Below are positions 11,701 to 23,835 of a DNA stretch of 64,000 bases, one piece after another (the stretch's first letter is position 1; every line of letters begins with the position of its first letter). The notes beneath the pieces were generated by a model. That model was not told where the DNA came from and did no database searches. It saw only the letters and a program-made list of their open reading frames with translations. Position numbers and translations under genes: made by a program. This DNA is from Mus musculus (lineage: Eukaryota > Chordata > Mammalia > Rodentia > Muridae), in the NCBI RefSeq assembly GCF_000001635.26, contig NC_000080.6, positions 68,284,945-68,348,944 of the forward strand, read 5' to 3'.

Positions 11701-14016
11701 TATTTATTTTTTAGCTTGATTAGAATTAGCCAGTTCTGTTCATTCTTCTTGCCGAGACTCCTAGCATTCTACTGCCCCAGATTTGAAACCACTGAGTCCC
11801 CCAACTGCTTGGGGCAGGATTGCTTGAAGAGTCTTTTAGTTAGCCACCTACCTGGTGACTGATTTTCAGTGTTGGGAGTTGACTAAATGTCATCGCCTCT
11901 CATCTTATTCTTAACACCATTTCCTGTGGGATTAGATCTTGCATGCCCCATCTTAAATGGACTTATTTCATCTGCTGAGAATGGCTCCCTGACTCATAAC
12001 CTCAAAGGATCATTACTGTGTCCTCTTGAGTCTGAGCATCTTGCCCAGGGAGTCGCTTATATATTTCCAACAACCAATGATGGATGCTTAGCTCTGACTA
12101 CGAAGACATGAAGAAATTAACTGTCAGAAAATGCAGAGGTTTCCCCAGATGTATCACCAGGTGAAGAGCGTGCCCTTGAATTTAGCCAAATCTAGCTCCC
12201 AACTGTTGAAGATTTTCAGCGCATTGGGAAGCTCACTCTTATGTACTGTCTTTTCTTTCCAGGAGCTTCTTCCCCACATGTTTAGAAATGTCAGTCTTTT
12301 GAACTTTCCACAGCATCCTCCATTCCAGAGAGACAGCCCTTGGCTGCAGGAATCGATTGGATGCTTTGAAGCAGAAGGCCAGGTTGTTGAGGACTGGGCT
12401 CCGCAGCAAGGGGCAGAGATGAGGAAGACAGCTTGGAGGATTCGATTTGAGTCACCTGCTGGTTTTATTCTCATGATGTACAAAGACCAGCACAGGAAAG
12501 AGCACTCAGCTGATAACTTAGCTTGTCAGCTCTTCTAAATTATACTTGTCTTTTCGGGTGTTTGCTGAGCTCTAGCAAAAAAGTAATCCTTCTCACAGAA
12601 AAGCAGCCATGGCTTAATCTAGCAAAACCCACCTTTGTCTCTCATGGATTCCAACAGAAAACCACCATTGGCCTCTGGGTCTAGAGATGCTGGCTGTGAG
12701 GAAGAGGTGGCAGAAAGGATTTAAGCGGAAGGTCTTTTCAATGACTGAAGGTCATCTTGGTCTAATCTTCCTACTTTCTGGTTTTTAGACTGATAGTTAA
12801 AGTAAGACTCTTTCTAGAATGTTCTTTTAAATGTCTCCAGACCAACTCAGTGATCTCCATGACTTATTTCTGTGTTAAGAATGTTCATGTGTTTTGCTTT
12901 GTTTTTAAACAAGATAAATATTTTCTCTATTTCAGGCCAGTGTGTTTCTTAATCCTGGTGTGTTGTAATTAGGGCAGTCTTTGGTCCTATTGAACAGGAC
13001 CAGAGGAAACAATCTCATGAACAGACCTTCCAGGGAGAACCTGTCTTTGCTATGCTTCATTTTCTTTGCAGAGAAATGAGTCAGTTTAGCCACTGGCTCC
13101 AGAGAGAATGTTCTTCCATGACTGCCTGTTTCTTCTGACCTCTGAACAGATTTGTTCTTAGCCCATGGAGTGGCTATTTCTTTCATAAATCAAAATGAAA
13201 TAAAATTAGTTCAACAACAGAAAAAGAGGCATTAGGTAAAAAATTTATTACCAAAAATAGAATTATGTGACATTTAGTAAGTGGAGAAACATATTAGGTC
13301 CAGTGCTCCCCTGTTTGTAATGTGATTTTACTTCTTAACAACAAATTTTATGAAATATCACCACCCTCACTAATGTTCATAGGTATTAAAGAATTCGTGC
13401 AACAAACACAGGGCAGAGCCTGTTGTTAAACCTGGATTGTCTGATTTTTAATCCCTACTTCAAATCCATCCTGGGATACTTCTTAGTAAAAAGACTAGAA
13501 AGTGGCTGAGTTAGTGTGTATATGGACATTCTGCTGGTTGGCCCTTAGGAACCTAGCAATGGATTACAACATGAGCTGCTGCAGGCAGGTACGACAGGTG
13601 TGTGCTGTGGCTGTAAGGACCCATCTGCCATGCTAGCTCCCTCTCTGTCTGTTCTCAGTGCCCCTTCCTCCCACTCTTCCCGCTCTTCTCTGTACTCACG
13701 GCTCTGCTCCTTTCTGTCTACCTGTCTATGTGTCAACTTGCCTGCCTCTATGCCTTCCCCAGGCCCTCACATGTCTCCCGTTCCTCCCAACAAACCTTTT
13801 TTACGCCAGGTCTGTTTGCGGCCTAATTGCTCAAGAGTACATGCTGGCACACCAAGGATATCCACTCATTGCATTCTATTTCACAACAGGCAGAGTGTGG
13901 TCTATGCCATTATTAAACTTAAAATAATCAGCTAGGCAGAGTATGCACTTAGTAACTACATTCTCTGTGGTGATGAGGTGTTAATACATGCTGTTTTATG
14001 TTCAAACCTTCATAGA
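11701..14016. other. Unique sequence, nothing recognised
   Basis: About 2.3 kb. The plus frame at 12131-12538 (135 codons) and the minus frame at 12154-12483 overlap each other, and neither shows a known domain. A CT-rich segment at about 13640-13760 gives a proline/serine-rich frame. No exon was supported. Confidence 0.5.
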
Positions 14017-14017
14017 G

Positions 14018-14290
14018 GCTTTGGAAAAATGGCTCAGTCACTAAGTGTTTGCTGCAAAGTGTGAGGACATGAGTATAATAGACATACTCCCTGGGGTTCT
14101 CTGGCCATCCAGCTCTATCAAATTGGCAAGCCCCAGGCCAATCAGCATCCTTATTGCACAAAGCAAGGTAGCTGGCACCTGAATGATAATATTCAAAGTT
14201 GATATCTGGCTTTAACATGCACATGGCCCATCCAATATCCATGCATATACATGAGTATTCACATACATGACATATATGAATTAAAAATAA
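14018..14290 (+). repeat. Composite tRNA-headed SINE (B2 superfamily with B1-like body)
   Basis: The head is 'ggaaaaatggctcagtcact' and 'tgtgaggacatgagtat'. The body is 'actccctggggttctctggc', 'ccatccagc' and 'ggcaagccccaggccaatca', followed by 'ggtagctggcacctgaatga' and an AC/AT-rich tail ending 'attaaaaataa'. It is the same family as the copies at 22943, 30705 and 50581. Confidence 0.75.
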
Positions 14291-14544
14291 CTATGTAGGA
14301 TGTATGGTATGAATCTTGGAGTTTCTAAGTTTCAAGATGCCCAAGAACAAGAAGAACTCGAGAGAAGGCTCATATGGGTGCTCATGGTATCAGAAGATGC
14401 TGATGTCTAGGATCTGAGCATTTACTAGGTTGACTGAACTCCAAAAGGGACCAGTGCTTTCAGCAAAAACAAATCTGCATACTTATGGCTGACAAACCTT
14501 CTCTGTAGAACATTTTGTTGCTTGAATTTAGTTAGAATTGGGTA
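14291..14544. other. Unique sequence, nothing recognised
   Basis: No repeat or gene was recognised between the composite SINE and the MIR. Confidence 0.5.
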
Positions 14545-14700
14545 AAGAAAAGGGAACAATTAACCTAATTTTACAGATGGGAAAGGAAAATGTTCAAAGA
14601 GGCTAAGTGGCTTACCTAAAGCCACAGATATGCTAAATGTCAGAAAGGGACAGTCAGTGAAAATGTGAAGCCAGGTGCCCCTGCTGTTCACAGGGTGGAG
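14545..14700 (-). repeat. MIR SINE, ancient mammalian repeat
   Basis: 'attttacagatgggaaagg', 'caaagaggctaagtggctta', 'cctaaagccacagatatg' and 'ccaggtgcccctgctg' follow the reverse complement of the MIR core with the usual spacing. This is a pre-placental repeat, so the surrounding sequence is old. Confidence 0.8.
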
Positions 14701-14902
14701 AGGAGCAACAGAAGTAGCAGCCCATGAAAATGCTGCACAGTCTGTATAATCTGATTCGTTAGCAGGATGGTCAGATTGTAGCAATTCATTTAAGATTTAT
14801 TATTGAAGACTGAATTCTTAGTCAAGTCTTTCATGCATAAGAGTTTTACCCTAGAGGAGAGAACAGAGAGACAAGAAGAGTTAGAGACAAACAGACAAAT
14901 AG

Positions 14903-14914
14903 ATGGACACATAT

Positions 14915-14946
<32 letters not shown>

Positions 14947-14968
14947 CAGAGATAGAGACAGAGAGAGA
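14903..14968. repeat. (GAGACA)n / GA-rich simple repeat
   Basis: 'gagagagagagacagagaca' followed by several GAGACA units and one GAGATA interruption. Confidence 0.95.
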
Positions 14969-15251
14969 AGATGACTTCTAAGGCATTGAGTGGTGGCATT
15001 TTGATTATGGATTAGGTAATTGTGTGTGAAAGGACTTAACCGAAGTTAATGTGAAACATGAGTGTCTATACAGTGTTGACAATCTCTCTAAATATTTACA
15101 TTTGCATCATCTTTTTGCTTGTCACTCACAAATATTGAAGTGTTTGCTAGGCTATTGCTACACCAATTAGTGGTGACCTCAGGAGCTAGGGAAACCTATT
15201 TGAGCACAAGATGGGAGGAGCGAGAAAAGGCTGAAGCTCGACATGAAGACG
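14969..15251. other. Unique sequence, nothing recognised
   Basis: No repeat or gene was recognised. Confidence 0.5.
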
Positions 15252-15372
15252 TTGACGTGACCAGGCTCAGTAGCATGCATCTATAACACCAGCACCTGGA
15301 AGGTAGATACAGGAAGATCTTGTGTTCTGGGTCAGCCTGGGCTATGTAATAAGATCTTGCGGTTGTGGGAAG
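15252..15372 (+). repeat. B1-related SINE, old
   Basis: 'ccaggctcagtagcatgcat', 'ctataacaccagcacctgga', 'aggaagatcttgtgttc' and 'gtcagcctgggctatgtaat' match the B1 order with many substitutions. Confidence 0.75.
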
Positions 15373-15748
15373 AAGAGCCTGTTTTCTTTAACCATGTGAC
15401 AGCGGAGTGGTTACTCATGCTCCTGGAATTGGTTCTCCCACTCCTGTGCTTACAGGCAGCACTAAGAGGACTGAGGTTGTGTTGGTTTGTTTTCTGCTCA
15501 CATTAAGTAGGGAGGGAGAAGTGATAAGGATGGATAGGGAAGAATCAGAGAGGAGGGTGAATGGGGCAAATTTGACCAAAAACATTATATGCGTGAATGA
15601 AATTCTCAAACAATAATAAATTAGATTAACTAAAAATGGGGAACTAAAAACCCAAACAGAAAATATAGTAGACAGTCCCCATTTGCTTCCATTAAAAGTT
15701 TTAATTCCAATAGTGTTAAAAGTCATTGAATGCAAAATGTGATTTTGC
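15373..15748. other. Unique sequence, nothing recognised
   Basis: Overlapping short frames on both strands (15407-15616 plus, 15415-15828 minus) show no recognised domain. Confidence 0.45.
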
Positions 15749-15958
15749 CAGGGGATGTAGCTCAGTAGATGGAGAACTTGCCTAGCATGCACACAGCTCT
15801 GGCTTTGATCCTTGGCAAGATAAGGCATGTGAATGTCTGGAATTTCAGTGCTTGGGAGGTGAATGGAGGAGAATCAGAGGTTCAAGGTCACTCTCAGCTA
15901 TATGGTAAATGGGAGGCTAGCCTGGGCTATGTAAAAACCAGCCTCAAAAAAAAAAATA
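15749..15958 (+). repeat. B4 SINE (ID head fused to B1 body)
   Basis: It starts with an ID-like tRNA head ('ggggatgtagctcagtagat', 'acttgcctagcatgc', 'tttgatccttggcaaga') and continues into a B1-like body ('gaatttcagtgcttgggagg', 'agaggttcaaggtcac', 'ctagcctgggctatg'), ending in an A run. This order defines the rodent B4 family. The frame at 15769-15966 is simply this SINE. Confidence 0.9.
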
Positions 15959-15959
15959 A

Positions 15960-17724
15960 CTGGTAGTTATTACCTGTCCTTTTATTTCAAGCATCAATTT
16001 GTTTTGCAAGTATATTTTGCACATTCACTAAAGAAAGGCACACTGTTAATATTTAAAAGAATATATCATATTCTTTATACTACCATATGACTCCCATTAA
16101 AGTATTTTTTTCTAGTTGTGCTTAATGTGCCAGTACCTGTCTTATGCTATGACCACAGCGCATGCAGGGAAAGATGAGCTGGTTCCTGAAGGATGAAGGT
16201 GCCCATCAGGGATTCTGAAAGTCAAGATGCTGAGTGAAAAAGAGAAGATACTGAGAAAGTAAGAGCATGCATGTGATACTTGAGGTCAGCATCACCATCT
16301 CCCTCTTGGGAGATTTTGATGTGGTGTGGTATGAACCATGACAGATATTGTCACAGAAGACTACAGAATTTTCATGAAACACCAAGTCTTTTCATCTAGA
16401 TGGTCCAATTACTGGGTAGGATGCTTGAGTTCAGGGAATCTTAGAGATGGATTCTGAGGCATCAGAGCAGGTCATGGTCCAAGTGGTTCCCCCATATGAG
16501 GTGCAGGCATCAATTGTGGACTCAGACTTGAGTTTAGGTTCAGGAACTATTTGGCTGGATAGCATCGTTGAGTTGTATAATGTCTCTGAGTCTATGTTCC
16601 CAATCATGTAACTCCAGCAATAGTGACACTTATTACCGTATGTACATGTGTGCCGATGAACTCCAAATAGACAACTTCCTGGAATTATAAATAAAAAAGA
16701 GACTGAAATTGTAGCATTCTGGTTTGGGTACTGCTACTCTGATGTCACTAGATAGGGAGCTGCATAGAGATCCAAGCACAAAGAGATGGCCTCACAGGCT
16801 GAAGCAATCTGGCTCTAGCCCTTTACTGCCTATCACAGGGGGCCTGGAGAACTGAGCAGAATTTTACTGGTAAAGTGCTCAGTGGAGTGTATGTCAAACA
16901 ACAAGTGCTCAGTACTGATTGCAGCTACCTCCTGATGCACCTCCCTTCCCTACAAGACTACGCACACTCCTGTGAATTGTGTCTGCTGTGAGAGTTCACT
17001 TGCCTTGATTAATGCAAGTGCAGCGTGGCATGTCCCGTGGCTCTTACTTAATGCATTCCTTTTGTTTTAGAATCAAAGTCAAAATCATTTGTCAAAGTCA
17101 AGTTGGCTGAGTCTGCTCCCCACTCGGATGGCATCAGTTCATTTTTCATCTTCTAGATTACAGGGTCAGCCTCCAGGCTTAACTTCATCTGCAGGGTTCC
17201 ATTAGCTTTTGGCATGAGGCATCCACTCCATATTCACAGCCCCCCCCCCCCATTTCCACAGCCATTGCCTCCTGGATAGAAAGGCTTGTGGGTGGGTGTT
17301 GAGCAGGCCTGTGTTCATGATTGCCAGGCAAGTCCCTCACAGCTAAGGCGCTGTCATCTGACTGTATCTCAAATCACGGTAAACAATCTTTTCTACGCAT
17401 TTGCTTAGGAGGCGGTGACATATGATACTCTCATTTTATTTTCTAAACAACCTTGCATTCATAGTAATTAAAAAGCACTTGAGATGTAGTGACTGTTACA
17501 AGACAAAATGGCACTTGTTTCTTCTCCTCCTACTCTCCATTTCATTCATGTTTAGAAAACCTGTCATTTTCTTGTAAGATCCCCAAACAGCAAAATGGAT
17601 CCTCTCTTCTTTCTGAAGGAATTTTATTCCCATTATTTAGGAACTCCTATCTGCTAAATGATAAAGGATGGTTCTAAGTTAAACAAGTAAGCAATTCGAT
17701 CATGCAACTTGGAAGAAATACCCA
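15960..17724. other. Unique sequence, nothing recognised
   Basis: About 1.76 kb. A C run of about 12 lies at 17241-17253. No exon, RNA gene or repeat family was recognised. Confidence 0.5.
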
Positions 17725-17861
<137 letters not shown>

Positions 17862-17929
17862 TCTCCCAAATTCTGATAAATAAGACTGATAAGCAATCAT
17901 GAGTATGGCAGCCTGGACATAAATGATGA

Positions 17930-18806
17930 CTGGTACATACAGGTGGAAGACAGGCATTTGAGGATGCAGTTAGTACTGAAGCAACCCATTGTACAAACAT
18001 GCTAAAAGCTTCCAATACTAGTGGGACTACTGCTACAAGCCAGGCAGTGTCTGAAAAATCCCTTAGTGTAAAATGATAATATTCAAAGGTTAGGCACACC
18101 CTTGGTTGAGGGATGGGACCACCCACCCATCTCAAAAATATTATTAACCCAGAATTGCTCCTGTCTAAAGGAAATGCAGGGACAAAAAATGGAGCAGAGA
18201 CTGAAGGAAAGGCCATCCAGAGACTGTCCCACCTAGGGATACAGCCCATCTGCAGACACCAATCCCAGACACTATTGCTGATGCCAAGAAGCAGTTGCTG
18301 ACAGGAGCCTGGTATAGCTGTCTCCTGAGAGGCTCTGGCAGAGCCTGACCAATACAGATGCGGATGCTTGCAGCCAACCATTGGACTGAGCACAGGGACC
18401 CCATTGGAGGAGTTAGGGGAAGGACTGAGGAGCTGAAGGAGCTGAAGGGGATTGCAACCCCACAGGAAGAACAATATCAACTAACCAGACCCTCCAGAGC
18501 TCCCACCGACTAAACCACCAACCAAAGAGTACACATGGAGTGACCCATGGCTCCAGTGGCATATGTGCTGAGGATTGCCTTATCTGACATCAATGGGAGG
18601 GGTGCCCTTGGTCCTGCTGAACCTTAATGTCCCAGCATAGAAGAATGCTAGGGTGATGAGGCAGGAGTGAGTAGGTGGGTGGAGGAACTTCCTCCTAGAA
18701 ACAGGGGGGAGGGGACATGAGATAGGGGGTTTGCAGAGGGGAAACTGGGGAGGGGATAACATTTGAAATGTAAGTCAATAAAATGACCAATAAAAATAAA
18801 TAAAAT
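17930..18806 (+). mobile_element. L1 LINE 3' end (3'UTR), 5' truncated
   Basis: From about 18110 it follows a murine L1 3'UTR: 'cccagaattgctcctgtcta', 'agggacaaaaaatggagcag', 'tgatgccaagaagcagttgc', 'accattggactgagcacagg', 'aaccaaagagtacacatgga'. It then has a G-rich stretch and 'aacatttgaaatgtaa', ending in an A-rich tail near 18806. The segment 17930-18100 precedes it without a clear match, so the 5' boundary is uncertain. The 210-codon minus-strand frame at 17848-18480 is antisense to this UTR and is not a gene. Confidence 0.88.
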
Positions 18807-18884
18807 AACCAGACCTCTGCTCCTTAACATGTAAATTTAATGAACTGTGCATTGATCATTAGAATTATATGTACAATTCTAATT

Positions 18885-19105
18885 GTATATACTGGAAAAG
18901 TGGCTAAGCAGTTAAGGGCGGTGTGCTGTTTGTCTAGAGAACCCAAGTTTGGTTTTCAGCACCCAGGAAGGGTATCTCACAACCACCTCTAATGCAAGTT
19001 TAGGGGGAGATCCAACACCTCTGGCTTCCACGGGTACTGCACTCAGATATACATGCCACCTAGCACACACATATTCATAATTAAAATAATAAAAGGAAAT
19101 ACTAT
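18885..19105 (+). repeat. B3-like SINE
   Basis: 'gtggctaagcagttaaggg', 'ttggttttcagcacccagga', 'tctcacaaccacctctaatg', 'atccaacacctctggcttcc' and 'cgggtactgcactcagatat', with the tail 'attaaaataataaaagg'. It is full length or close to it. Confidence 0.85.
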
Positions 19106-19387
19106 AAAAGAATTGTGTATGCAGAGGAATGTTTAGCTGAAACTATTTCCTAGACTCTGAGTCCAGTAAGTTTCTGTGTCATATTTTCCTAAACAAAAAG
19201 AACCAGTAGAGGTAACTACCGCACACCATGAGGACATTAATTCTGCTCATGTAGGGGGCTTAGCAGACAGGTACTCTGGTACTCTTTGTAGATTTCTTAC
19301 AGAGTTTTAGGTCTTTCCAAGAAATGAAAGTGCCTGTTTCGTAAATATCTAGTAGTGGTTTCTTTGAAATTAGCAAAAGAGTCATTA

Positions 19388-19705
19388 CTTTTTATTCTGT
19401 ATGTGGATGAGCGCTTTGTCTGCATGTGTGTGAGTGCATCATGGGCATGCCTAGTGCCAGAGGAGGCCAGAAGAGGAACCCAATACCACTGCACTCAGAT
19501 GTATACATAGGCCCCACACCACACACATGCACATAATTGAAAATAATAAAATACATATTAAACAGGAATTGTGTATACATAGAAACAGATCTATGGACAG
19601 TTTCAACCTACATGTTCTACATGGGTGCTGGGAGCCAAGCCTAAATCCTCTGCAAGAGCAGCAAGTGCTATTAACCACTGGATTAGCTTTCCAGCACCTT
19701 CTTAA
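19388..19705 (-). repeat. B3-like SINE in reverse, split by a plus-strand SINE tail
   Basis: The minus-strand B3 body (19388-19465: 'gctttgtctgcatgtgtgtg', 'gaggccagaagagg') breaks off. A plus-strand B3 3' tail (about 19485-19560: 'cactgcactcagatgtatac', 'acataattgaaaataataaa') plus about 35 bp more follows. The minus-strand head then resumes (19610-19705: 'gggtgctgggagccaagcct', 'tctgcaagagcagcaagtgc', 'aaccactggattagctttcc'). See findings for the likely source of the inserted tail. Confidence 0.75.
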
Positions 19706-19739
19706 GGATTTTTGTGTTATTGGATTTATATTCATCTGA

Positions 19740-20127
19740 GACTCCTTGGCTCAAAGGCATGCTCTACACATTCTCTTTGTATCTTATTTGTTCCTGTAGG
19801 ATTTCCTCTTGACTTAGAAGAGAGAAGGGCACCATGACTGCAAGCCCAGTGGAGTGTCTCATTGTATACTTGCTGGGGACGATTTCCCAGGGTAGCCTCC
19901 TTGCATCTGCTTGGTGACTCAATCTATCAGGCTGCAGTATTGATTGTGAGCCTCTTTTCTCAAGGCAGCAGTTTGGGGTTGGTTCCAAGAACAAGAATCC
20001 GTTATGTATTTGTCAGAGGCCTTTCTGGCACAGGGTATTCTCTGAGCACACAGTCCTATTTTATTCTCCCCAAGAGAAATGAATAGAAATAGATTCCATT
20101 CCACCTTGATTTCTATTCACACAGGCC
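19740..20127. other. Unique sequence, nothing recognised
   Basis: Overlapping short frames on both strands show no recognised domain. Confidence 0.45.
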
Positions 20128-20198
20128 CGATGACAGTTCATGACTTGTTCAAGGTCACCTGAGAGTGAAAGTGAAGAGCTGACATCTTGGGTCATCAT
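20128..20198 (-). repeat. Possible MIR fragment
   Basis: 'catgacttgttcaaggtcac' followed by 'gagtgaaagtgaagagctga' resembles the reverse complement of the MIR core. It is short and diverged. Confidence 0.5.
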
Positions 20199-20736
20199 CA
20201 AAGAAGCAAATCAAGTGGTCAGAGAGGACTTTCAAGTTGCCAGCTAATGTGGTGCCTGGGAGTTTTCCCCCTGTGTATTCTTGAGGGCTTGTTTCAGCAT
20301 AGCACAGTCTGTACAGGAGGTAATCTGTACAATCATCGACACTATCAATCTTTAGAACACAGGGTCAGCATTGACTTTCCTCTTGGTCCTTCCCACCTGC
20401 TGGGCAGGCTAAGCAGAACCGTGGGCAGATTTCCAGGGCTCCTCCTGTTCGGTTTGTGCTTACCTACGGAGGTTATCCAACTCCAGCACGCCGCTATCTC
20501 AGAGCCACTCAAACGGATTGTGAGGTTGACTTATCCAAGCTGAGACCTTCCCTGATGAAAACTTGACAAAAACAAGATTTTGACCTTCAGTCCACTGCCG
20601 GGGAGAGGGAGTAAGAGCCAGGCTGGTTATTTTTAAAATGCTGAAGGGCAGTTTGATTGACAGCCACAGCTAACATTGAGTAAGTTTTGGGGTACTGTTG
20701 TCAGAAAAATTTAAGTTCCATTCTAGTTTCGTGTCT
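20199..20736. other. Unique sequence, nothing recognised
   Basis: The plus frame at 20187-20543 (118 codons) has no recognised domain. No repeat family was identified. Confidence 0.45.
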
Positions 20737-20737
20737 A

Positions 20738-21122
20738 TCCGGTCTATTAAATACCCTAAGAAAAAGCAACATATGAGAGAAAGTATTTTATTTGGCTTGA
20801 AATTCAAGGTAATAGTCCATATTCTGGTGATGTTTGGGTGGAAACGTAAGCAGCTAGGCACAACACAACCGCAGTCAAGATCAGAGAGAACTGAATGGCT
20901 CCTCCTTCTTTGCTTCCTCCCATCTAGTCTTCTCTCTCGTAGTATACACCTTAAGACAGCCCCTGGTCCCAAGTGATGGTGTCTCTCACAAGAGCCTAGG
21001 TCTTTCATCAGTTAAAAATCAACACAATTTCCCATCACAGACAATCCCACAGGCCGTTAAAATTTTCTTCCTGGATGGTTCTAGTTTATGTCAAGTTGAT
21101 AATTAAAACAACCAGCACAAGT
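20738..21122 (-). repeat. Rodent LTR-like/medium-reiteration element (MaLR- or RMER-type), reverse
   Basis: Reverse-oriented landmarks are 'ccctaagaaaaagcaacata', 'gaaagtattttatttggctt', 'tcatcagttaaaaatcaaca', 'atcccacaggcc' and 'tatgtcaagttgataattaa' with 'ccagcaca'. The same family appears at 34785, 36975 and 58515. I recognise the family by its ends ('ttgtcaacttga' start, 'cagcaacaggaaaag' end) but cannot name the subfamily. Confidence 0.65.
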
Positions 21123-22909
21123 CTCCAAGATCATCATGAAGTGCATGGATTTATCATGATGTCCTGGGAACGAGGTCTTACATGTAAAATAAACAATGTT
21201 AAACACAGAAGTCCTATTTTTTTTTTATGATAAATGTCAGTTGTCCAGACCATGTGCCTGATGGGAGGGACAGGATGATTGGCCTTCTCAAGGTGTGTCA
21301 TAGCTTCCCCCTTCTTGAACTTGCACATTTCATTGGATGCTGACATTGCAGAGTTTTCCTTTGTGGGTCATGGATATTTTTGTATTATTATAAGTATTCT
21401 GAACAGTATAATATTAAAATATTATAATAATTTAGTTATATATTATATAATATATTTAATTATAAATACTATATAAATACTCTGAACACTATAAAATTAA
21501 AATTCTGTAAGGTTTGCCATGCATTGAAGTTTCTTGGCAACAGTTTAGTCCTTGGGATTCTTGACTTCACCATTTGTTAGGTGAGATCAGAGCAACAACA
21601 TTTCCCACGATGAATACAAAGTTGGTCTTGGAATTCTACACACTGTACTATGAAGCATAAGGTTTCCAGTCTATCTGGTAATAACATAAAGTATTCCAGA
21701 TAATCACCTATTTGTGATATCTCTAATCTTCAAATGGTTCTTTGTTCTGGCCTTGGCAATATCACCCATACACGTACTTGAAAGATCAATCCCTAGCATT
21801 CCCTCTCCATAGATCTCTGTGTCTCCCAGCATGGCGTCTCTTTTTTTGAAGTAGGATCTGAGTTATCTGGTTGTTTACTCTCCTCAGATTAAATTCTCTG
21901 TCCTGGATTCAGAGTGTCTGGGGGTTCTGCGGACTTCTGCTGAATCCTTAGTCTCTGCACGGCCAGGGGATTTGAACTCGTTCTGGTTAACTTGTAACAG
22001 CAAATGTGAGCTTTACACGTCCACAAGAAAAAGCAGTTTGCAGACAAAAAGAACCCTGATCCTAAGGAAACGGAAAGCCAACCGGAGCCTATGGCTGCAG
22101 CATGGCTCCACTCTGCCAGAGCACGCTGGGGGGAATCCTTTCTGCTCCTCTGTGTCTCTCTCTGCGGTGCTTTCTGTTTACAGAATTTTCTTCAGCTTTG
22201 TTTCCAGAGGAAGCACAGAAGCGACGGGTTCTTAGTTTTCTTTATCCGAGTAATTTTTCTTCTCTCTTTATTGTTTAGAATACTTATGGTGATCTTCGGG
22301 TTCAAGGCTATCACTTCTTAGAGAATTTAAGAATGTCCCAATTCCCTCCTAAGTGGATCGGGGGAAAGAGCGTGCTGTCTCAGATCAGTGTCACCCGTAT
22401 GGGTTGCTTCTTTCAAGATTTCCAACATTCCCCAGAAATTTATTTTTAGAAAGTTCATTGTAATGAGTCTTGACATGGGTTTCTGTGGGTAAAGTCTTTG
22501 AAGTTTTCTCAGTTTCCACACATTTGGAGTAATTTTAGCTTTCATTTCTCTGGCTATTTTTTTTAAGCCTCACATTTTTCCTTTTTTTTTTTTTTGAGCT
22601 ATAAAGGATGAAGATATTACTAAATCTTTTGTTTTGTTATTGTCTCTCAAGCCCTTGATACCAATTTCTTCCCAGTCTACCTTTTTCTTTCCTTCTCTCT
22701 CTATAGATAATCTGTCCTGAAGCTCAGAGATGCTCATTTCTACTGAATTTACCCAGTGATTTTAAAAAGTCAGTTACTATATATTTGGGTCTCTGACTTC
22801 TATTGGGGTACTGTTATTGTTTGTAACTCCTCATTCCTGTATTATTAACCATCTCCTTTCATTACCCCTTCTTCCCATATCTGTCCTAGGTTCTTGTAAC
22901 CACTATTGT
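21123..22909. other. Mostly unique sequence; AT-rich core and T run
   Basis: An AT-rich, partly palindromic stretch lies at 21385-21505, and a T run of about 14 at 22581-22595. No exon or named repeat was recognised. Confidence 0.5.
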
Positions 22910-22942
22910 TGTGTGTGTGTGTGTGTGTGTGTCTGTGTGTGT
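22910..22942. repeat. (GT)n microsatellite
   Basis: About 16 TG units with one C interruption. It lies where the AC-rich tail of the following minus-strand SINE is expected. Confidence 0.95.
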
Positions 22943-23228
22943 TCATATAGGTATGTGTGCTTGCATGTGTGGGAGACCAGGTGCCTTCCTAAGTTACTTT
23001 CCACTGACCTTATCGAGACAGTGTGCTTAACTGAACCTGGTGCTCATCTATTCAGTTAGATTGGCCAGCCAGCCAGCTCCAGGGGTCCTGGTCTTCATCT
23101 CCCAGTGGTGGGATTGCAAGCATGTGTCACTGTGCCTGGATTTTCATTGAGTGCTGGAGATCTAAACTCAGGTTCTCATGCTTTCACATCAAGCATTTTA
23201 CTGACTGAGTCATCTTCTCAGCATCCCC
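22943..23228 (-). repeat. Composite tRNA-headed SINE, reverse orientation
   Basis: 'tcgagacagtgtgctt', 'attggccagccagccagctc', 'caggggtcctggtcttcatc', 'gtggtgggattgcaagcatg', 'gagtgctggagatctaaact' and 'tttactgactgagtcatctt' match the reverse of the family at 14018 and 50581. Confidence 0.8.
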
Positions 23229-23234
23229 ACTTCC

Positions 23235-23835
23235 AATTACCATCTTGGCTTCCACATATAATGGGGAACATATGTTATTTACTTCCCGGTGCCTGGGATT
23301 TTATTTAACATGTTCTCCAATTTCTTACATGTCACTACCAATGATAGAATTTCATTCATTTTATGGTGAAGTAGTATTCCATTGTATACTCACACATACA
23401 CTACATTTTTTATACATTCATTTGTCAATCAACACACACTTTGATTCCTTGCTTTGTTCTGTGCTCTAGTAAACATGTGTGTGCAGATGTAGTCACCATA
23501 TTGGTTTCCTTTTCTTGGCTGTATGCCCTAGAGTGGGATTGCTGGATCATATGGTGATTCTATTTCTGGTCTTTGAAGAGACATCCATACTGTTTTCTGT
23601 AATGGTTGTGCTGATTCCCCCTCTCACCAACAGCTCCTTCCTCTGTGCTCGCTAGTGTTCTGACTTTTTGCCTTTGTGATTAAAAACCTTACTGTGGGGC
23701 TGAAGAGACTTCTCATTGTGGGTTTATTTGCATCTCCTAGTGGTGCTGTGCATTGTCTTATGTATCTGTGGCCATTGAAATGTCTGTTGGAGAAATGTCT
23801 CTTCAGGTCACTTGTAACAGGGACTTGGAAGCTCT
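23235..23835 (-). mobile_element. Old L1 LINE ORF2 fragment, reverse orientation
   Basis: The plus strand shows the reverse complement of L1 ORF2: 'gtattccattgtatac', 'gagtgggattgctggatcat', 'atggtgattctatttctggt', 'ccatactgttttctgtaatg' and 'tgggtttatttgcatctcct'. It is heavily diverged with many stops and is a fossil copy. Confidence 0.85.

Noticed and set aside
17930..18060. Open plus-strand frame before the L1 3'UTR that looked protein-like
   Set aside because: Only about 45 codons with stops either side and no family recognised. Not enough to call a pseudogene.
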